DNA from: Ventosimonas gracilis
GTDB lineage: Bacteria; Pseudomonadota; Gammaproteobacteria; Pseudomonadales; Pseudomonadaceae
Reading direction: 5' to 3'
Assembly: GCF_001580025.1 (NCBI RefSeq)
Contig: NZ_LSZO01000188.1
Location: forward strand, 1-63,686
Length of the DNA: 63,686 nt
In this document: positions 29,993 to 40,932 of the stretch, one piece after another
Layout of the letters: each line of letters opens with the position of its first letter
Position numbering within the stretch: the stretch's first letter is position 1
Made by a program: the position numbers and the translations under genes
Notes under the pieces: model-generated
Seen by the model: the letters and a program-made list of their open reading frames with translations, nothing else
Told to the model about the DNA's origin: nothing
Database searches by the model: none

Positions 29993-31176
29993 GCGGCTTC
30001 TCCACGCAATTGGCTTAACAGATGACGCTTGCTGATAGCGCCGCAGTAGCGCCCTTGTTCATCGATCACCGGCAAAGGCCCTTCGCTTTGCACCAGCTTG
30101 GCAATCACTTGGTCGAGTGGCAGGTTCTGCTTGATCGGCGTGCACGGGCTTTGCCAGTTGGCATTCGGCGCATCCGCAGCGAGGGCGATGGTTTCGAGGC
30201 TAACGGCGGCTTTGAGCTGTTTTTCTGCATCCAGCACAAAGCCGTAGTGTTTGCCCTGCGCTTGCAGAGCGCCGCGCACGGTGGGCGCATCCAGGCTAAC
30301 GCCGCTCTCGATAAAAAGCGGCACGTTGTCTTCACAAAGCTGCCTTGCGGTGAGGTAGCGACTGGTGTCGATGGTGCTGAAAAACGCGCGCACATAGTCA
30401 TTGGCCGGATTTTGGATCAGTTCCTGTGGCGTGCCGATTTGCACCAACACGCCGCCTTCCATAATGCCGATACGGCTGCCGATGCGCATGGCTTCTTCAA
30501 TATCGTGCGAGACAAAAATAATGGTGCGCTGCTGTTTGCGCTGTAAATCCAGCAAAACATCCTGCATTTCACGGCGCTTGAGCGGGTCGAGCGCAGAAAA
30601 CGCCTCGTCCATGATGATCATTGACGGATTAACCGCCAGCGCCCGCGCCAGTCCCACGCGCTGCTGCATACCGCCGGAAAGCTCATGCGGGTATTTATCG
30701 GCAAAGGTATCAAGGCCCACTTGCGCAAGCACTTCCATCGCCCGCGCTTCGCGCTCGCGGCGAGGCATGCCGGCGACCTCAAGGCCAAAGGCGGCGTTAT
30801 CCAGCACGCGGCGCGTCGGCATCAGGGCGAAGGATTGAAAGACCATGCTCATATCGCGGCGGCGCAAATCCACCAGAGCTTTTTGCGAGAGTTTGGCGAC
30901 GTTTTGCCCGTCGATAAACACATCCCCGGCGGAAGGCTCAATCAGCCGGTTAATCAGGCGGATGAGCGTGGACTTGCCGGAGCCGGACAGCCCCATCAGC
31001 ACGAAAATCTCGCCTTCTTCGACGCTGAATGAGGCATCACTGACGCCAATGACCGCGCCACGTTCGGCGAGGATTTTCTCCTTGCTCCAGCCTTGCCGGA
31101 GCAAGTCAATGGCCTCTTTCGGTTCGGAGCCAAAGACCTTGTACAGGTTTTGCACCACGATTTTTCCAGAGTGCAT
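29989..31176 (-). CDS. cbcV: Choline/betaine ABC transporter ATP-binding protein (CbcV/ProV-like)
   Basis: The product is 395 residues. Walker A is GLSGSGKST (62-70), the ABC signature LSGGMQQR starts at residue 166, and Walker B ends at Asp190-Glu191 (IIMDEAFSALD). The N-terminal VQNLYKVFGSEPKEAIDLL extension and the C-terminal tandem CBS domains (from about residue 275) are typical of ProV/OpuAA transporters, whose CBS pair senses ionic strength or nucleotides. It is the first gene of the operon, with an AAGGAAAGG site before the ATG. The promoter must lie in 31177-31456. Confidence 0.93.
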   Translation of the reverse strand: MHSGKIVVQNLYKVFGSEPKEAIDLLRQGWSKEKILAERGAVIGVSDASFSVEEGEIFVLMGLSGSGKSTLIRLINRLIEPSAGDVFIDGQNVAKLSQKALVDLRRRDMSMVFQSFALMPTRRVLDNAAFGLEVAGMPRREREARAMEVLAQVGLDTFADKYPHELSGGMQQRVGLARALAVNPSMIIMDEAFSALDPLKRREMQDVLLDLQRKQQRTIIFVSHDIEEAMRIGSRIGIMEGGVLVQIGTPQELIQNPANDYVRAFFSTIDTSRYLTARQLCEDNVPLFIESGVSLDAPTVRGALQAQGKHYGFVLDAEKQLKAAVSLETIALAADAPNANWQSPCTPIKQNLPLDQVIAKLVQSEGPLPVIDEQGRYCGAISKRHLLSQLRGEAA

Positions 31177-31456
31177 GCGTGTGCATCCTTTCCTTGTTAT
31201 GGCTGTTGTTAAGCGGACTGCTGTTGCAGGTAAATTAGCCCTTTCGTCTGATTTTTTTAAAGGCGCTAACGCTGCCTGCTGACGTTTGGGCTTGTGGCCG
31301 GTACGTTGGCGGCGTCAATAGGGTGGCTCAAGGGTAGAGCTTTAACGATCGGGCAATTGCCCGCCAGCGACCTTTTGTATGACGGCTAGCGACATCTGGT
31401 CGCATTTTAAACGCAAGCGCAACGGGCTTATTGAAACGCTTGCGGGAGAGGGCAGG
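31177..31456 (-). promoter_or_regulatory. cbc operon upstream region
   Basis: This 280-base gap holds the cbc operon promoter on the minus strand, but no sigma-70 boxes stand out. It contains a perfect 14-base palindrome CGGGCAATTGCCCG (31350-31363) and a GCGGGAGAGGGCAGG patch (31444-31458) of the REP-like type next to the prmA stop. Control by GbdR, encoded at 38885-40009, is plausible from family knowledge but no site was identified. Confidence 0.4.
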
Positions 31457-32329
31457 CTATTTTCTTGTGCCGTAAAGCAGTATCCAGCCGTCTTGTTCGA
31501 GCGGGGCTGCCATCTCAAAGTCTTGAGAGTAAGCATCAAGCACCGCTTCGGCTTGTTCGGCGAGAATGCCGGACAGCGCGATTTTGCCGCTGGAGGGCAA
31601 AAATTGGGCAAATTGCCCGGCCAGTTGTTGCAAAGGCGCCGCGAGTATATTGGCAATCAGCACATCCACTTTTTCAGTGGGCAGTTGTTCCGGCAGATAG
31701 AGCTTAAGGCGCTCATCGTTCAGGCCATTGCGCTGCGCATTATCCTTGGTGGCTGCAAGCGCTTGCGGGTCAATATCGGTGCCGATCACTTCGCGCGCGC
31801 CGAGCAGCAGCGCGGCCAGCGCAAGAATGCCGGAGCCGCAGCCAAAATCCAGTACGCGGCGACCTGCCAAAACAGCTGCTTCCAGATACTGCAAACAGAG
31901 CGCGGTAGTCGGATGGCTGCCGGTGCCAAAGGCAAGCCCCGGGTCAAGCAGTAAATTCAGCGCGCCTGGTTCTGGCGGCTGGTGCCAGCTCGGTACAATC
32001 CACAGTTTTTTGCCGATTTTGAGCGGCTTAAAGCTATCCATACAGTGGCGCTGCCAGTCTTGGTCGGGCAAATGCTCAAACTGCGGCTTAAGGCTGTTAT
32101 CCAGTTGCTTTAATTGCTCGCGCAGCGAATGCTGGTCGGCTTCGGCCTCAAACAGCGCGAGCAATTCGCTCTGTTGCCAGAGTGGTGTGGTGCCTAACTC
32201 TGGCTCAAAAATCGGCTGGTCAGCGGCATCCATCAGGGTGACGGAAAGTGCGCCAAAACCTTCCAGCGCTTGCTCCAAACGCGCCGCCTGCTGTGGGGTG
32301 ACGGCGACGCGCAGTTGTAACCAGGGCAT
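31457..32329 (-). CDS. prmA: Ribosomal protein L11 methyltransferase
   Basis: PrmA trimethylates L11 (encoded at 1667-2098). The product is 290 residues. The N-terminal L11-binding domain begins PWLQLRVAVTPQQAARLEQAL. The catalytic domain has the AdoMet motif LDFGCGSGILALAALLLGA and the downstream ADVLIANILAAPL-like block (VDVLIANILAAPLQQL). The start at 32329 sits next to the gltD stop with no gap, so the two are probably cotranscribed from upstream. Confidence 0.97.
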   Translation of the reverse strand: MPWLQLRVAVTPQQAARLEQALEGFGALSVTLMDAADQPIFEPELGTTPLWQQSELLALFEAEADQHSLREQLKQLDNSLKPQFEHLPDQDWQRHCMDSFKPLKIGKKLWIVPSWHQPPEPGALNLLLDPGLAFGTGSHPTTALCLQYLEAAVLAGRRVLDFGCGSGILALAALLLGAREVIGTDIDPQALAATKDNAQRNGLNDERLKLYLPEQLPTEKVDVLIANILAAPLQQLAGQFAQFLPSSGKIALSGILAEQAEAVLDAYSQDFEMAAPLEQDGWILLYGTRK

Positions 32330-33757
<1,428 letters not shown>

Positions 33758-33810
33758 TCAACGGGATAGTTGCGAAAAGACACGGCCTTACAAAAGACTG
33801 CAACCCTCTT

Positions 33811-33918
33811 GCCCTCTCCAGCGCCTCCTCTCCCGCAGGCGGGGGAGGGGAGAAAGCGGGTACTGTGCGGTGGGCAGACAAACTCCCCTCTGTTGGGAGA
33901 GCGGGAGAGGGCAGGTGA
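33811..33918. repeat. REP-like GC-rich palindromic cluster
   Basis: Two imperfect palindromes stand here: CTCCTCTCCCGCAGGCGGGG with GAGGGGAGAA (about 33825-33853), and CTCCCCTCTGTTGGGAGAG with CGGGAGAGGG (about 33883-33911). They belong to the CTCTCCC/GGGAGAGG family of extragenic palindromes seen also near 27243, 38855, 46569 and 47341. This fills most of the gap between gltD and the fMet tRNA promoter. Confidence 0.6.
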
Positions 33919-33941
33919 GCGCAATTCTAAAAGACTTTTCA

Positions 33942-33970
33942 TTGACTGCGCGGCTTTCTTTATATATACT
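33942..33970 (+). promoter_or_regulatory. Sigma-70 promoter of tRNA-fMet and probably the rimP-nusA-infB operon
   Basis: The -35 box TTGACT (33942-33947) and -10 box TATACT (33965-33970) are separated by exactly 17 bases. Transcription would start about seven bases further, some ten bases before the tRNA. Confidence 0.88.
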
Positions 33971-33987
33971 CCATGCCCTGCTTTTGA

Positions 33988-34064
<77 letters not shown>

Positions 34065-34076
34065 TGTAAGTCTCGT

Positions 34077-34102
34077 AAAAAGCCCCTTTTCAGGGGCTTT
34101 TT
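34077..34102 (+). terminator. Intrinsic terminator after tRNA-fMet
   Basis: AAAAAGCCCC-TTTTCA-GGGGCTTTTT: a ten-pair stem including A-T pairs, with a T run on the right. Some read-through must reach rimP unless a second promoter lies in 34103-34218. Confidence 0.9.
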
Positions 34103-34218
34103 GCTGGCGGGGCGGTATCTTGGGAAGTACCGTCCGTCCAGAGAAAGCTCCCAAGCGGTGACGGGATGGGCTAAGCGCCCTTTTTTTGTTTTTAAGCACG
34201 GCCGATTGAGGACAAGCA
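34103..34218 (+). promoter_or_regulatory. rimP leader with possible pseudoknot and attenuator
   Basis: CTTGGGA (34119-34125) can pair with TCCCAAG (34149-34155). CCGTC (34130-34134), inside that loop, can pair with GACGG (34160-34164), so the helices could form a pseudoknot or alternate. GGGC-TAAGC-GCCC (34168-34180) is followed by seven T, a weak terminator-like hairpin. A GAGGA site precedes the rimP ATG. An attenuation role for the rimP operon is inference. Confidence 0.45.
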
Positions 34219-34680
34219 ATGTCCAGCCGACTGGATAAGTTACACGAATTATTGGCACCTGTAGTTGAGTCGCTGGGTTATCAGTGCTGGGGTATTGAGT
34301 TTTTGGCACAAGGTCGCCACTCGCTTTTGCGTGTTTATATCGACCACGAAAATGGCATTGCAGTGGAAGACTGCGAGGCAGTCAGTAGGCAAATCAGCGC
34401 CGTTTTGGATGTGGAAGACCCGATTAGCGGCGAGTACAACCTCGAAGTCTCCTCCCCTGGTATGGATCGCCCGCTATTTAACGCGGCGCAGTTTGCCGCC
34501 TATGTGGGCAGCGAGGTCAAAATCCGCTTGACCGCCCCTCTCGATGGGCGGCGCAATCTGCAAGGCGTGATTAGGGCGGCCAATGATGAAGCGGTGCAGG
34601 TTATTGGGGTAGAGGGGCAAAACTGGTATTTGCCCTTGGTTTCAATCGATAAAGCCAATGTGATCCCCGCTTTTGATTGA
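34219..34680 (+). CDS. rimP: Ribosome maturation factor RimP
   Basis: RimP assists assembly of the 30S subunit. The product is 153 residues. Family signatures are [39 protein letters not shown], and [15 protein letters not shown]; the C-terminal domain ends [12 protein letters not shown]. The start at 34219 follows a GAGGA site. It begins the classic rimP-nusA-infB operon and lies 58 bases before nusA. Confidence 0.98.
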   Translation: MSSRLDKLHELLAPVVESLGYQCWGIEFLAQGRHSLLRVYIDHENGIAVEDCEAVSRQISAVLDVEDPISGEYNLEVSSPGMDRPLFNAAQFAAYVGSEVKIRLTAPLDGRRNLQGVIRAANDEAVQVIGVEGQNWYLPLVSIDKANVIPAFD

Positions 34681-34738
34681 ATTTTTATTGCATGCGCTGC
34701 CAGTGGCAACGGCTGGCGAGAAACGATGAGGCGTAACG

Positions 34739-36220
34739 ATGAGTAAGGAAGTACTGCTGGTAGTGGAGTCCGTCTCCAACGAAAAAGGCGTACCGCCGGA
34801 GGCGATTTTTGAGGCGCTGGAGCTGGCGCTCGCCCTGGCGACGAAAAAGCGCTTTGATGAAGAAGTGGATTTGCGCGTTGCCATTAACCGGCAAAACGGC
34901 AGCTACAGCACCTTCCGCCGTTTTACCGTGGTCGCCGATGGTGAGCTGGATGACGGCGCACAGGAAATCACCGAAAGCGAGGCAAAAAAACGCAAAGAAG
35001 ATGCCAAAATCGGCGATGTGCTGGAAGAGCCGATTGAATCCATCGAATTTGGCCGCATCGCCGCGCAGACCGCAAAGCAAGTCATAGTGCAAAAAGTGCG
35101 CGAGGCCGAACGCGCCCAGGTGGTCGATGCCTACCGCGACCGGTTGGGCGAGATTATTTCCGGCACGGTAAAAAAGGTCACGCGCGACAACATTATTGTC
35201 GATTTGGGCAACAACGCCGAGGCCATCCTGTCGCGTGAAGACATCATTCCGCGCGAGATATTTCGTAGCGGCGCGCGGGTTCGTGCGCTACTGCATGAAA
35301 TCCGCAGCGAAAACCGCGGCCCGCAGCTTATCCTCTCACGTACCGCGCCGGAGATGCTGATTGAACTGTTTCGCGTCGAAGTGCCGGAAATCGCCGAAGG
35401 CATGATTGAAGTGATGGGCGCATCGCGTGATCCGGGCGTGCGCGCCAAGCTCGCCGTGCGCGCCAAAGACAAACGGATTGACCCGCAAGGTGCCTGCATC
35501 GGCATGCGCGGCTCACGCGTACAGGCGGTTTCCGGCGAACTGGGCGGCGAGCGTGTGGACATTGTGCTGTGGGACGATAACCCGGCGCAGTTCGTCATCA
35601 ACGCCATGTCACCGGCGGAAGTCGCGGCGATTATCGTGGACGAAGACAGCCACTGCATGGACATTGCCGTCGCCGAAGGCAATTTGGCACAAGCCATTGG
35701 TCGCGGCGGGCAAAACGTGCGTCTCGCCAGCCAACTGACCGGCTGGACGCTCAACGTGATGAGCGAAGCCGACATCAGCGCCAAACAAGAGGCGGAAAGC
35801 GGCGACATCAAGCAGCGCTTTATCGATGAACTGGGCGTGGATGAAGAGCTGGCGCAAGTGCTGGTCGAAGAAGGCTTCTCCAGCCTGGAAGAAGTCGCCT
35901 ACGTGCCGATGGAAGAAATGCTCAGCATCGACGGTTTTGATGAAGAAATCGTCGGCGAGCTGCGCACCCGCGCCAAAGACCGTCTATTGACTCATGCCAT
36001 TGCCAGCGAAGAAAAACGCAGCGAAGCGCAGCCCGCCGAAGACTTGCTGGCACTTGACGGCATGCAGCAAAGCTTGGCACAGGAACTGGCGCTACGCGGC
36101 GTGCAAACGCGCGAAGACCTCGCCGAGCAATCGATTGATGACCTGCTGGATATTGAAGGCGTTGATGCCGAACAAGCAGGCAAACTGATTATGGCCGCCC
36201 GGGCACATTGGTTTGAATAA
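34739..36220 (+). CDS. nusA: Transcription elongation/termination factor NusA
   Basis: NusA binds RNA polymerase and modulates pausing, termination and antitermination. The product is 493 residues, the gammaproteobacterial length. In order: the N-terminal polymerase-binding domain ([20 protein letters not shown]), the S1 domain ([18 protein letters not shown]), two KH domains ([20 protein letters not shown] and [18 protein letters not shown]), and two acidic C-terminal repeats ([19 protein letters not shown] and [19 protein letters not shown]). The GAGGCGT site before the ATG fits. Confidence 0.98.
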   Translation: MSKEVLLVVESVSNEKGVPPEAIFEALELALALATKKRFDEEVDLRVAINRQNGSYSTFRRFTVVADGELDDGAQEITESEAKKRKEDAKIGDVLEEPIESIEFGRIAAQTAKQVIVQKVREAERAQVVDAYRDRLGEIISGTVKKVTRDNIIVDLGNNAEAILSREDIIPREIFRSGARVRALLHEIRSENRGPQLILSRTAPEMLIELFRVEVPEIAEGMIEVMGASRDPGVRAKLAVRAKDKRIDPQGACIGMRGSRVQAVSGELGGERVDIVLWDDNPAQFVINAMSPAEVAAIIVDEDSHCMDIAVAEGNLAQAIGRGGQNVRLASQLTGWTLNVMSEADISAKQEAESGDIKQRFIDELGVDEELAQVLVEEGFSSLEEVAYVPMEEMLSIDGFDEEIVGELRTRAKDRLLTHAIASEEKRSEAQPAEDLLALDGMQQSLAQELALRGVQTREDLAEQSIDDLLDIEGVDAEQAGKLIMAARAHWFE

Positions 36221-36246
36221 AACAGGCGGGCGAGGAGAGAGTACTG

Positions 36247-38844
36247 ATGTCGCAAGTGACCGTAAGACAACTGGCCGAAGAAGTCGGCGCACCCGTAGAG
36301 CGCCTGCTGACGCAAATGAAAGAAGCCGGCCTTTCGCACAGCAAAGCCGAGCAAGCGGTAAGCGATAGCGAAAAAGGCGTGCTGCTCGCTTATCTTAAAG
36401 GCAGCCACGGGCAGCAGGTGGAAGAGCCGAAAAAAATCGTGTTAAAGCGCAAAACCACCAGCACCCTGCGCGTGGCGGGCAGCAAAACCATTAGCGTTGA
36501 AGTGCGCAAGAAAAAAACCTTTGTCAAACGCGAAGACCCCGCCGCCGCGCAAAAACAAGCCGCGCAGCAAGCCGCTGAAGAAAAAGCCAAACAGTTAGCC
36601 GCTGAGCAAGCGGTGCGACAGCAGCAAGAGCAGCAAGCGGCTGCCGTGGCCGCCAGTGCCGCCGTCGTCAAAGCCGCCGAAGCCGAAGCCGAACCCGTTG
36701 TGGCGGCCGAGCTGGAAGTAAAAACCGAGACCAAGGAGCAGACCAAAGCCCAGCCAACGGCAAACAAAACCGCGCGCAACGAAGCGCCGCGCATGACGGC
36801 TACGGTCGCGCCGCGCAAACCCGCCGAAAGCGCCGCCAAGCCTGCCAAGCCTAAAGAAGCGCCGCGCAAGCCGGAACGCGCCGAACGCGACGGCGGCGGT
36901 GAACGCCGTGGCGGCGGCGAGCGGAAAAACGCCACGCAGCGCGGAGCGCTCAAAGACCGCGCCACACCGGCCAAAGTTTCCCCGCGCAGCCTGGATGACG
37001 ACGGCGATATGCGCAGAGGCGGCCGTGGCGGCGGTAAAGGCCGTGCCAAAAAACGCAATCAACACGGCTTTCAAGCGCCCGCCAATCCAGTGGTGCGCGA
37101 GGTCGCTTTGGGTGAAACCATCACCGTTAGCGAACTGGCGCAGCAGATGTCGGTAAAAGCCGCTGAAGTGGTTAAATTTATGTTCAAGATGGGCACACCA
37201 GTGACCATCAACCAAGTGCTTGACCAAGAAACCGCGCAACTGGTTGCCGAAGAGTTAGGCCACAAAGTGCGCTTGGTCAGTGACAACCTGTTGGAAGAAC
37301 AACTGGCTGAATCGCTTAAATTCGAGGGTGAAGCCACGGCGCGTGCACCGGTCGTGACCGTGATGGGTCACGTTGACCATGGCAAAACCTCGCTGCTCGA
37401 CTACATCCGCCGCGCCAAAGTGGCCGCTGGCGAAGTTGGCGGCATTACCCAGCATATCGGTGCGTACCACGTCGAGACTGAACGCGGCATGGTCACCTTT
37501 CTCGACACGCCCGGCCACGCCGCCTTTACCGCCATGCGCGCGCGCGGTGCCAAAGCGACCGACATCGTTATTCTGGTCGTCGCTGCCGATGACGGCGTGA
37601 TGCCGCAGACCATTGAAGCGGTGCAGCACGCCAAGGCGGCCGGTGTGCCGATTGTGGTCGCGCTGAACAAGATGGATAAGCCGGAAGCGAATCCCGATAA
37701 CATCAAAAACGCCCTCGCCGCGCTCGATGTCATCCCTGAAGATTGGGGTGGCGATACGCAGTTTGTGCCGGTTTCCGCCAAAGCCGGGACGGGCATTGAC
37801 GAGCTGCTTGAAGCCGTATTGCTGCAAGCCGAAGTGCTGGAACTCAAAGCCACGGCCGCCGCCCCAGGGCGTGGCGTGGTGGTCGAGGCCAAGCTGGACA
37901 AAGGTCGCGGCGCGGTGGCCACCATTCTTGTGCAGGACGGTACGCTGCGCCAAGGCGATATGATTTTGGCCGGTTCCAACTTTGGCCGCGTGCGGGCGCT
38001 GCTCGATGAAAACGGCAAGCCGGTCAAAGAAGCAGGACCCTCCATTCCGGTGCAGGTGTTAGGTCTGGACGGCGTACCGGATAGCGGTGATGACATGAGC
38101 GTTGTCACCGACGAGCGCAAAGCACGGGAAGTGGCGCTGTTCCGCCAAGGCAAATTCCGCGAGGTCAAGCTCGCCAAACAGGCTTCACACAAGCTGGAAA
38201 ACCTGTTTGAGAATATGGGGCAAGACGAGAAAAAGACCCTCAACGTCATCCTCAAGGCGGACGTGCGCGGTTCTCTGGAAGCGCTACAAGGCTCGCTCGC
38301 CTCGCTTGGCAACGACGAAGTGCAGGTACGCATCCTGGGCGCGGGCGTAGGCGGCATTACCGAAAGCGATGCCAATCTTGCGCTTGCAGTCGGCGGTGTA
38401 CTGTTTGGCTTTAACGTGCGTGCCGATGCGGGCGCACGGCGCATCGTCGAGCAAGAAGGCCTGGATTTACGCTACTACAACGTGATCTACGAATTGATTG
38501 ACGACGTGAAAAAAGCGCTCTCCGGCATGCTGGGCAGCGATTTGCGCGAAAACATCCTGGGCGTTGCCGAAGTGCGCGACGTATTCCGCTCGCCAAAATT
38601 CGGCGCAATCGCGGGCTGCATGGTGATCGAAGGCACCGTCCACCGTAACCGCCCGATTCGCGTACTGCGCGAAGACGTGGTGATCTTTGAAGGCGAACTG
38701 GAATCCCTGCGCCGCTTTAAAGACGATGCCGCCGAAGTGCGCGCCGGCATGGAATGCGGCATCGGCGTTAAAAGCTACAACGACGTCAAAATTGGCGACA
38801 AAATCGAAGTGTTCGAGAAAGTCGAAGTGGCGCGTTCGCTGTAA
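36247..38844 (+). CDS. infB: Translation initiation factor IF-2
   Basis: IF-2 is the GTPase that brings fMet-tRNA to the 30S subunit. The product is 865 residues. The N-terminal IF2-N domain ([18 protein letters not shown]) is followed by a long charged Ala/Lys/Arg/Gly-rich linker to about residue 275. The GTPase motifs are GHVDHGKTS (G1), DTPGHAAF (G3) and NKMD (G4). The C-terminal domains end [12 protein letters not shown]. rbfA and truB, which normally follow infB in Pseudomonas, are missing; a GC-rich palindrome and the gbdR stop follow directly. Confidence 0.98.
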   Translation: MSQVTVRQLAEEVGAPVERLLTQMKEAGLSHSKAEQAVSDSEKGVLLAYLKGSHGQQVEEPKKIVLKRKTTSTLRVAGSKTISVEVRKKKTFVKREDPAAAQKQAAQQAAEEKAKQLAAEQAVRQQQEQQAAAVAASAAVVKAAEAEAEPVVAAELEVKTETKEQTKAQPTANKTARNEAPRMTATVAPRKPAESAAKPAKPKEAPRKPERAERDGGGERRGGGERKNATQRGALKDRATPAKVSPRSLDDDGDMRRGGRGGGKGRAKKRNQHGFQAPANPVVREVALGETITVSELAQQMSVKAAEVVKFMFKMGTPVTINQVLDQETAQLVAEELGHKVRLVSDNLLEEQLAESLKFEGEATARAPVVTVMGHVDHGKTSLLDYIRRAKVAAGEVGGITQHIGAYHVETERGMVTFLDTPGHAAFTAMRARGAKATDIVILVVAADDGVMPQTIEAVQHAKAAGVPIVVALNKMDKPEANPDNIKNALAALDVIPEDWGGDTQFVPVSAKAGTGIDELLEAVLLQAEVLELKATAAAPGRGVVVEAKLDKGRGAVATILVQDGTLRQGDMILAGSNFGRVRALLDENGKPVKEAGPSIPVQVLGLDGVPDSGDDMSVVTDERKAREVALFRQGKFREVKLAKQASHKLENLFENMGQDEKKTLNVILKADVRGSLEALQGSLASLGNDEVQVRILGAGVGGITESDANLALAVGGVLFGFNVRADAGARRIVEQEGLDLRYYNVIYELIDDVKKALSGMLGSDLRENILGVAEVRDVFRSPKFGAIAGCMVIEGTVHRNRPIRVLREDVVIFEGELESLRRFKDDAAEVRAGMECGIGVKSYNDVKIGDKIEVFEKVEVARSL

Positions 38845-38854
38845 CCCTCCGCAG

Positions 38855-38888
38855 CCCCTCCCCGCAAGCGGGCGAGGGAGGATGTCAA
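38855..38888. repeat. Solo palindrome resembling an IS605-type right end
   Basis: A ten-pair hairpin CCCTC-CCCGC-AA-GCGGG-C-GAGGG (38856-38878, one bulge) is followed by AGGATGTCAA. The fourteen bases AGGGAGGATGTCAA (38875-38888) are identical to the right end of the tnpB element (25199-25212). Here, too, the TCA of TGTCAA is the stop codon of the convergent gene (gbdR). The hairpin half also matches the REP-like repeat at 46582-46600 with one mismatch. Confidence 0.6.
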
Positions 38889-40009
38889 AGCCTTACACTG
38901 GCAAAAGTAGGCTCATCTTTGGCGATGGAGAGGGCGGCCAGCGCTGAGGAGGCGGGTTGCTCGCTAACGGCCTGTTCGTCGGTTTCCAGCGCCTTTAGCA
39001 CTTTTTCCAGCCGGTGGCCTGCGCGTTCGTCGCGCGGCGGCAGGCCGAAATACTCGCGGTAGCACTTGGAAAAATGCGGTGTGGAGATAAAACCGCAGAC
39101 CGCAGCGACTTCGATAATCGACATCGGCGTTTGTTTAAGCAGTTGCCGTGCACGAATCAGCCGCAGTTTCAGGTAATAGCGTGATGGCGAGCAGTGCAGG
39201 TATTTCTGGAATAATCGCTCAAGCTGGCGGCGCGAGACTTTGACGTACCGCGCGAGTTCATCAAGGTCAATCGGCTCTTCCAGATTGGCTTCCATCAGCG
39301 CGACGATGTCCTGTAATTTCGGCTGATTGCTGCCCAGCATGTGTTTGAGCGGCACGCGCTGATGGTCCTGTGCGTTGCGCATGCGCTCGTAGATAAACAT
39401 CTCGGAAATACCGGCGGCCAGCTCGCGCCCATGCTCGTTTGCAATCAGATAGAGCATCATGTCGAGCGGCGAAGTGCCGCCGGAGGCCGTGCAGCGCTCG
39501 TGGTCGATGGAAAACAGCGCCGTGGTCACCTGTGCATGCGGAAAAGCCTCTTGCATGGAAGCCAGCATTTCCCAATGCACGCTGCATTCATGGCCGTCCA
39601 AAAGGCCTGCTTTGGCGAGCGCCCAACTGCCGGTACAGACTGCACCAATGCGCAAGCCACGCCGCGCCTGTTGTTGCAGCCAGAGCAGTTGTTCACGGCG
39701 TACGCTTCGCTGAATATCAATGCCGCCGCAGAGAATCACCGTGTGCAGCTCGGGTGCGTCTGCGAGCGCGGCATCCGGCGTGATTTGCAGCCCGTCACTG
39801 GCGCGTACCGGCGCACCGTCCGTGCTCAGACTGTGCCAGCGGTACAGTTCGCGGCCGGAAAGCTGGTTGGCCATGCGCAGCGGTTCAACCGCCGAGGCGA
39901 GCGAAATCAGCGTGAAGTTATCCACCAACAAAAAGCCGATGGACTGCACCTTGTCGGCCTCGTCAGCGGCGGGATGGGACGGGTTGCTGGGGTTGTTGGG
40001 ATTGTTCAT
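38885..40009 (-). CDS. gbdR: GbdR-like AraC/GlxA-family regulator of glycine betaine catabolism
   Basis: The product is 374 residues from the ATG at 40009; an ATG nine bases upstream is also possible. An Asn/Pro-rich N-terminus leads to a DJ-1/PfpI-like amidotransferase domain (IGFLLVDNFTLISLASAVEPL, VCTGSWALAKAGLLDGHE). A C-terminal AraC helix-turn-helix follows (YVKVSRRQLERLFQKYLHC, IIEVAAVCGFISTPHFSKCYREYFG). The pattern is that of Pseudomonas GbdR, which activates glycine betaine/dimethylglycine catabolism and the cbc transporter. Its likely target operon is at 27269-31176. Its stop is inside the IS605-like end described separately. Confidence 0.9.
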   Translation of the reverse strand: MNNPNNPSNPSHPAADEADKVQSIGFLLVDNFTLISLASAVEPLRMANQLSGRELYRWHSLSTDGAPVRASDGLQITPDAALADAPELHTVILCGGIDIQRSVRREQLLWLQQQARRGLRIGAVCTGSWALAKAGLLDGHECSVHWEMLASMQEAFPHAQVTTALFSIDHERCTASGGTSPLDMMLYLIANEHGRELAAGISEMFIYERMRNAQDHQRVPLKHMLGSNQPKLQDIVALMEANLEEPIDLDELARYVKVSRRQLERLFQKYLHCSPSRYYLKLRLIRARQLLKQTPMSIIEVAAVCGFISTPHFSKCYREYFGLPPRDERAGHRLEKVLKALETDEQAVSEQPASSALAALSIAKDEPTFASVRL

Positions 40010-40123
40010 GGCACGCACTCATTCACGGTCAGCGGCTTTTGTTGTTTTAAAGCCGCAGACATTGTGCCGCTTTGCGCCGCCTGCCTTCAATACAGCTTGC
40101 GCCCTTAATTAAGCCGATGACGA

Positions 40124-40840
40124 CTAAAAATCCCCGAAGCACTGCTGCGCGACCGCAAGCGCGGCTATGGCTGCGGTTTCTGTGCGCAAAATACGTGGGC
40201 CAAGTCGCAGCGCCAAAAAGCCCGCCAACTGGGCTTTTTTGACTTCATCCTCAGTCAAGCCGCCTTCTGCGCCAATCAATAACGCAAGGCTTGCCGGCTG
40301 GGTGCAAGGCAAAGCACTGGAGGATTGCGGCGAAAGTACCAGCTTTAAATCCGCGCCCGTTTCGGCAAGCCAGGATTTGAGTGGCTGCGGCGGGTTGATC
40401 TGCGGCAAATATGAGCGCCCGCACTGTTCGCAGGCGCTGATGGCGATTTGCCGCCAGTGACCTAAGCGTTTTTCACTACGCTCGCCTTTAAGCTGCACTT
40501 CGCAGCGCTCGCTAATAATCGGTGTGATGCTGCTTGCGCCGAGTTCGGTGGCTTTTTGTATCACCCAGTCCATCCGCTCGCCGCGCGACAAACCTTGCCC
40601 CAGATGAATGGCGAGCTTTTCACGGGCAAGTCCAGGCAGGCATTGCTTAAGCGCCACCTGCAAGCTTTTGCTAGATGGCGTCAGTTCACCCAAATACTCA
40701 AAGCCGCTGCCGTCAAACAACTGCACCGCATCGAAAGCGCGGCGGCGCAGCACGCGACTTAAGTAATGGGCGCGGTCTGCGGGCAATGTATGCACGCCCA
40801 GCGACAGTGGCTTATCGATAAACAAACGGGGCAGGCGCAT
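40124..40840 (-). CDS. rsmE: 16S rRNA (uracil1498-N3)-methyltransferase RsmE
   Basis: RsmE methylates U1498 of 16S rRNA near the decoding centre. The product is 238 residues from the ATG at 40840, which has a GGAG site eight bases upstream; longer upstream starts would run across the rhdA promoter. Family signatures are RAHYLSRVLRRRAFDAVQLFDG, the SPOUT-fold blocks QKATELGASSITPIISER, ISACEQCGRS, LLIGAEGGLTEDEV and LRLGPRILRTETAAIAAL. It is divergent from rhdA. Confidence 0.95.
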   Translation of the reverse strand: MRLPRLFIDKPLSLGVHTLPADRAHYLSRVLRRRAFDAVQLFDGSGFEYLGELTPSSKSLQVALKQCLPGLAREKLAIHLGQGLSRGERMDWVIQKATELGASSITPIISERCEVQLKGERSEKRLGHWRQIAISACEQCGRSYLPQINPPQPLKSWLAETGADLKLVLSPQSSSALPCTQPASLALLIGAEGGLTEDEVKKAQLAGFLALRLGPRILRTETAAIAALAVAQQCFGDF

Positions 40841-40932
40841 CAAAGCTCTCCTTAAAAGTGCCTTATTGGCGCAAAACATAAAGTCTTGTGCAAGGCTATA
40901 ATCGGCGCTCTTTTTCCAGGTTGGTGCTTTGC

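Noticed and set aside
37401-38444. Antisense open frame of 347 codons in infB
   Set aside because: Opposite a conserved GTPase domain, low-complexity Ser/Thr/Arg translation and no ribosome-binding site.
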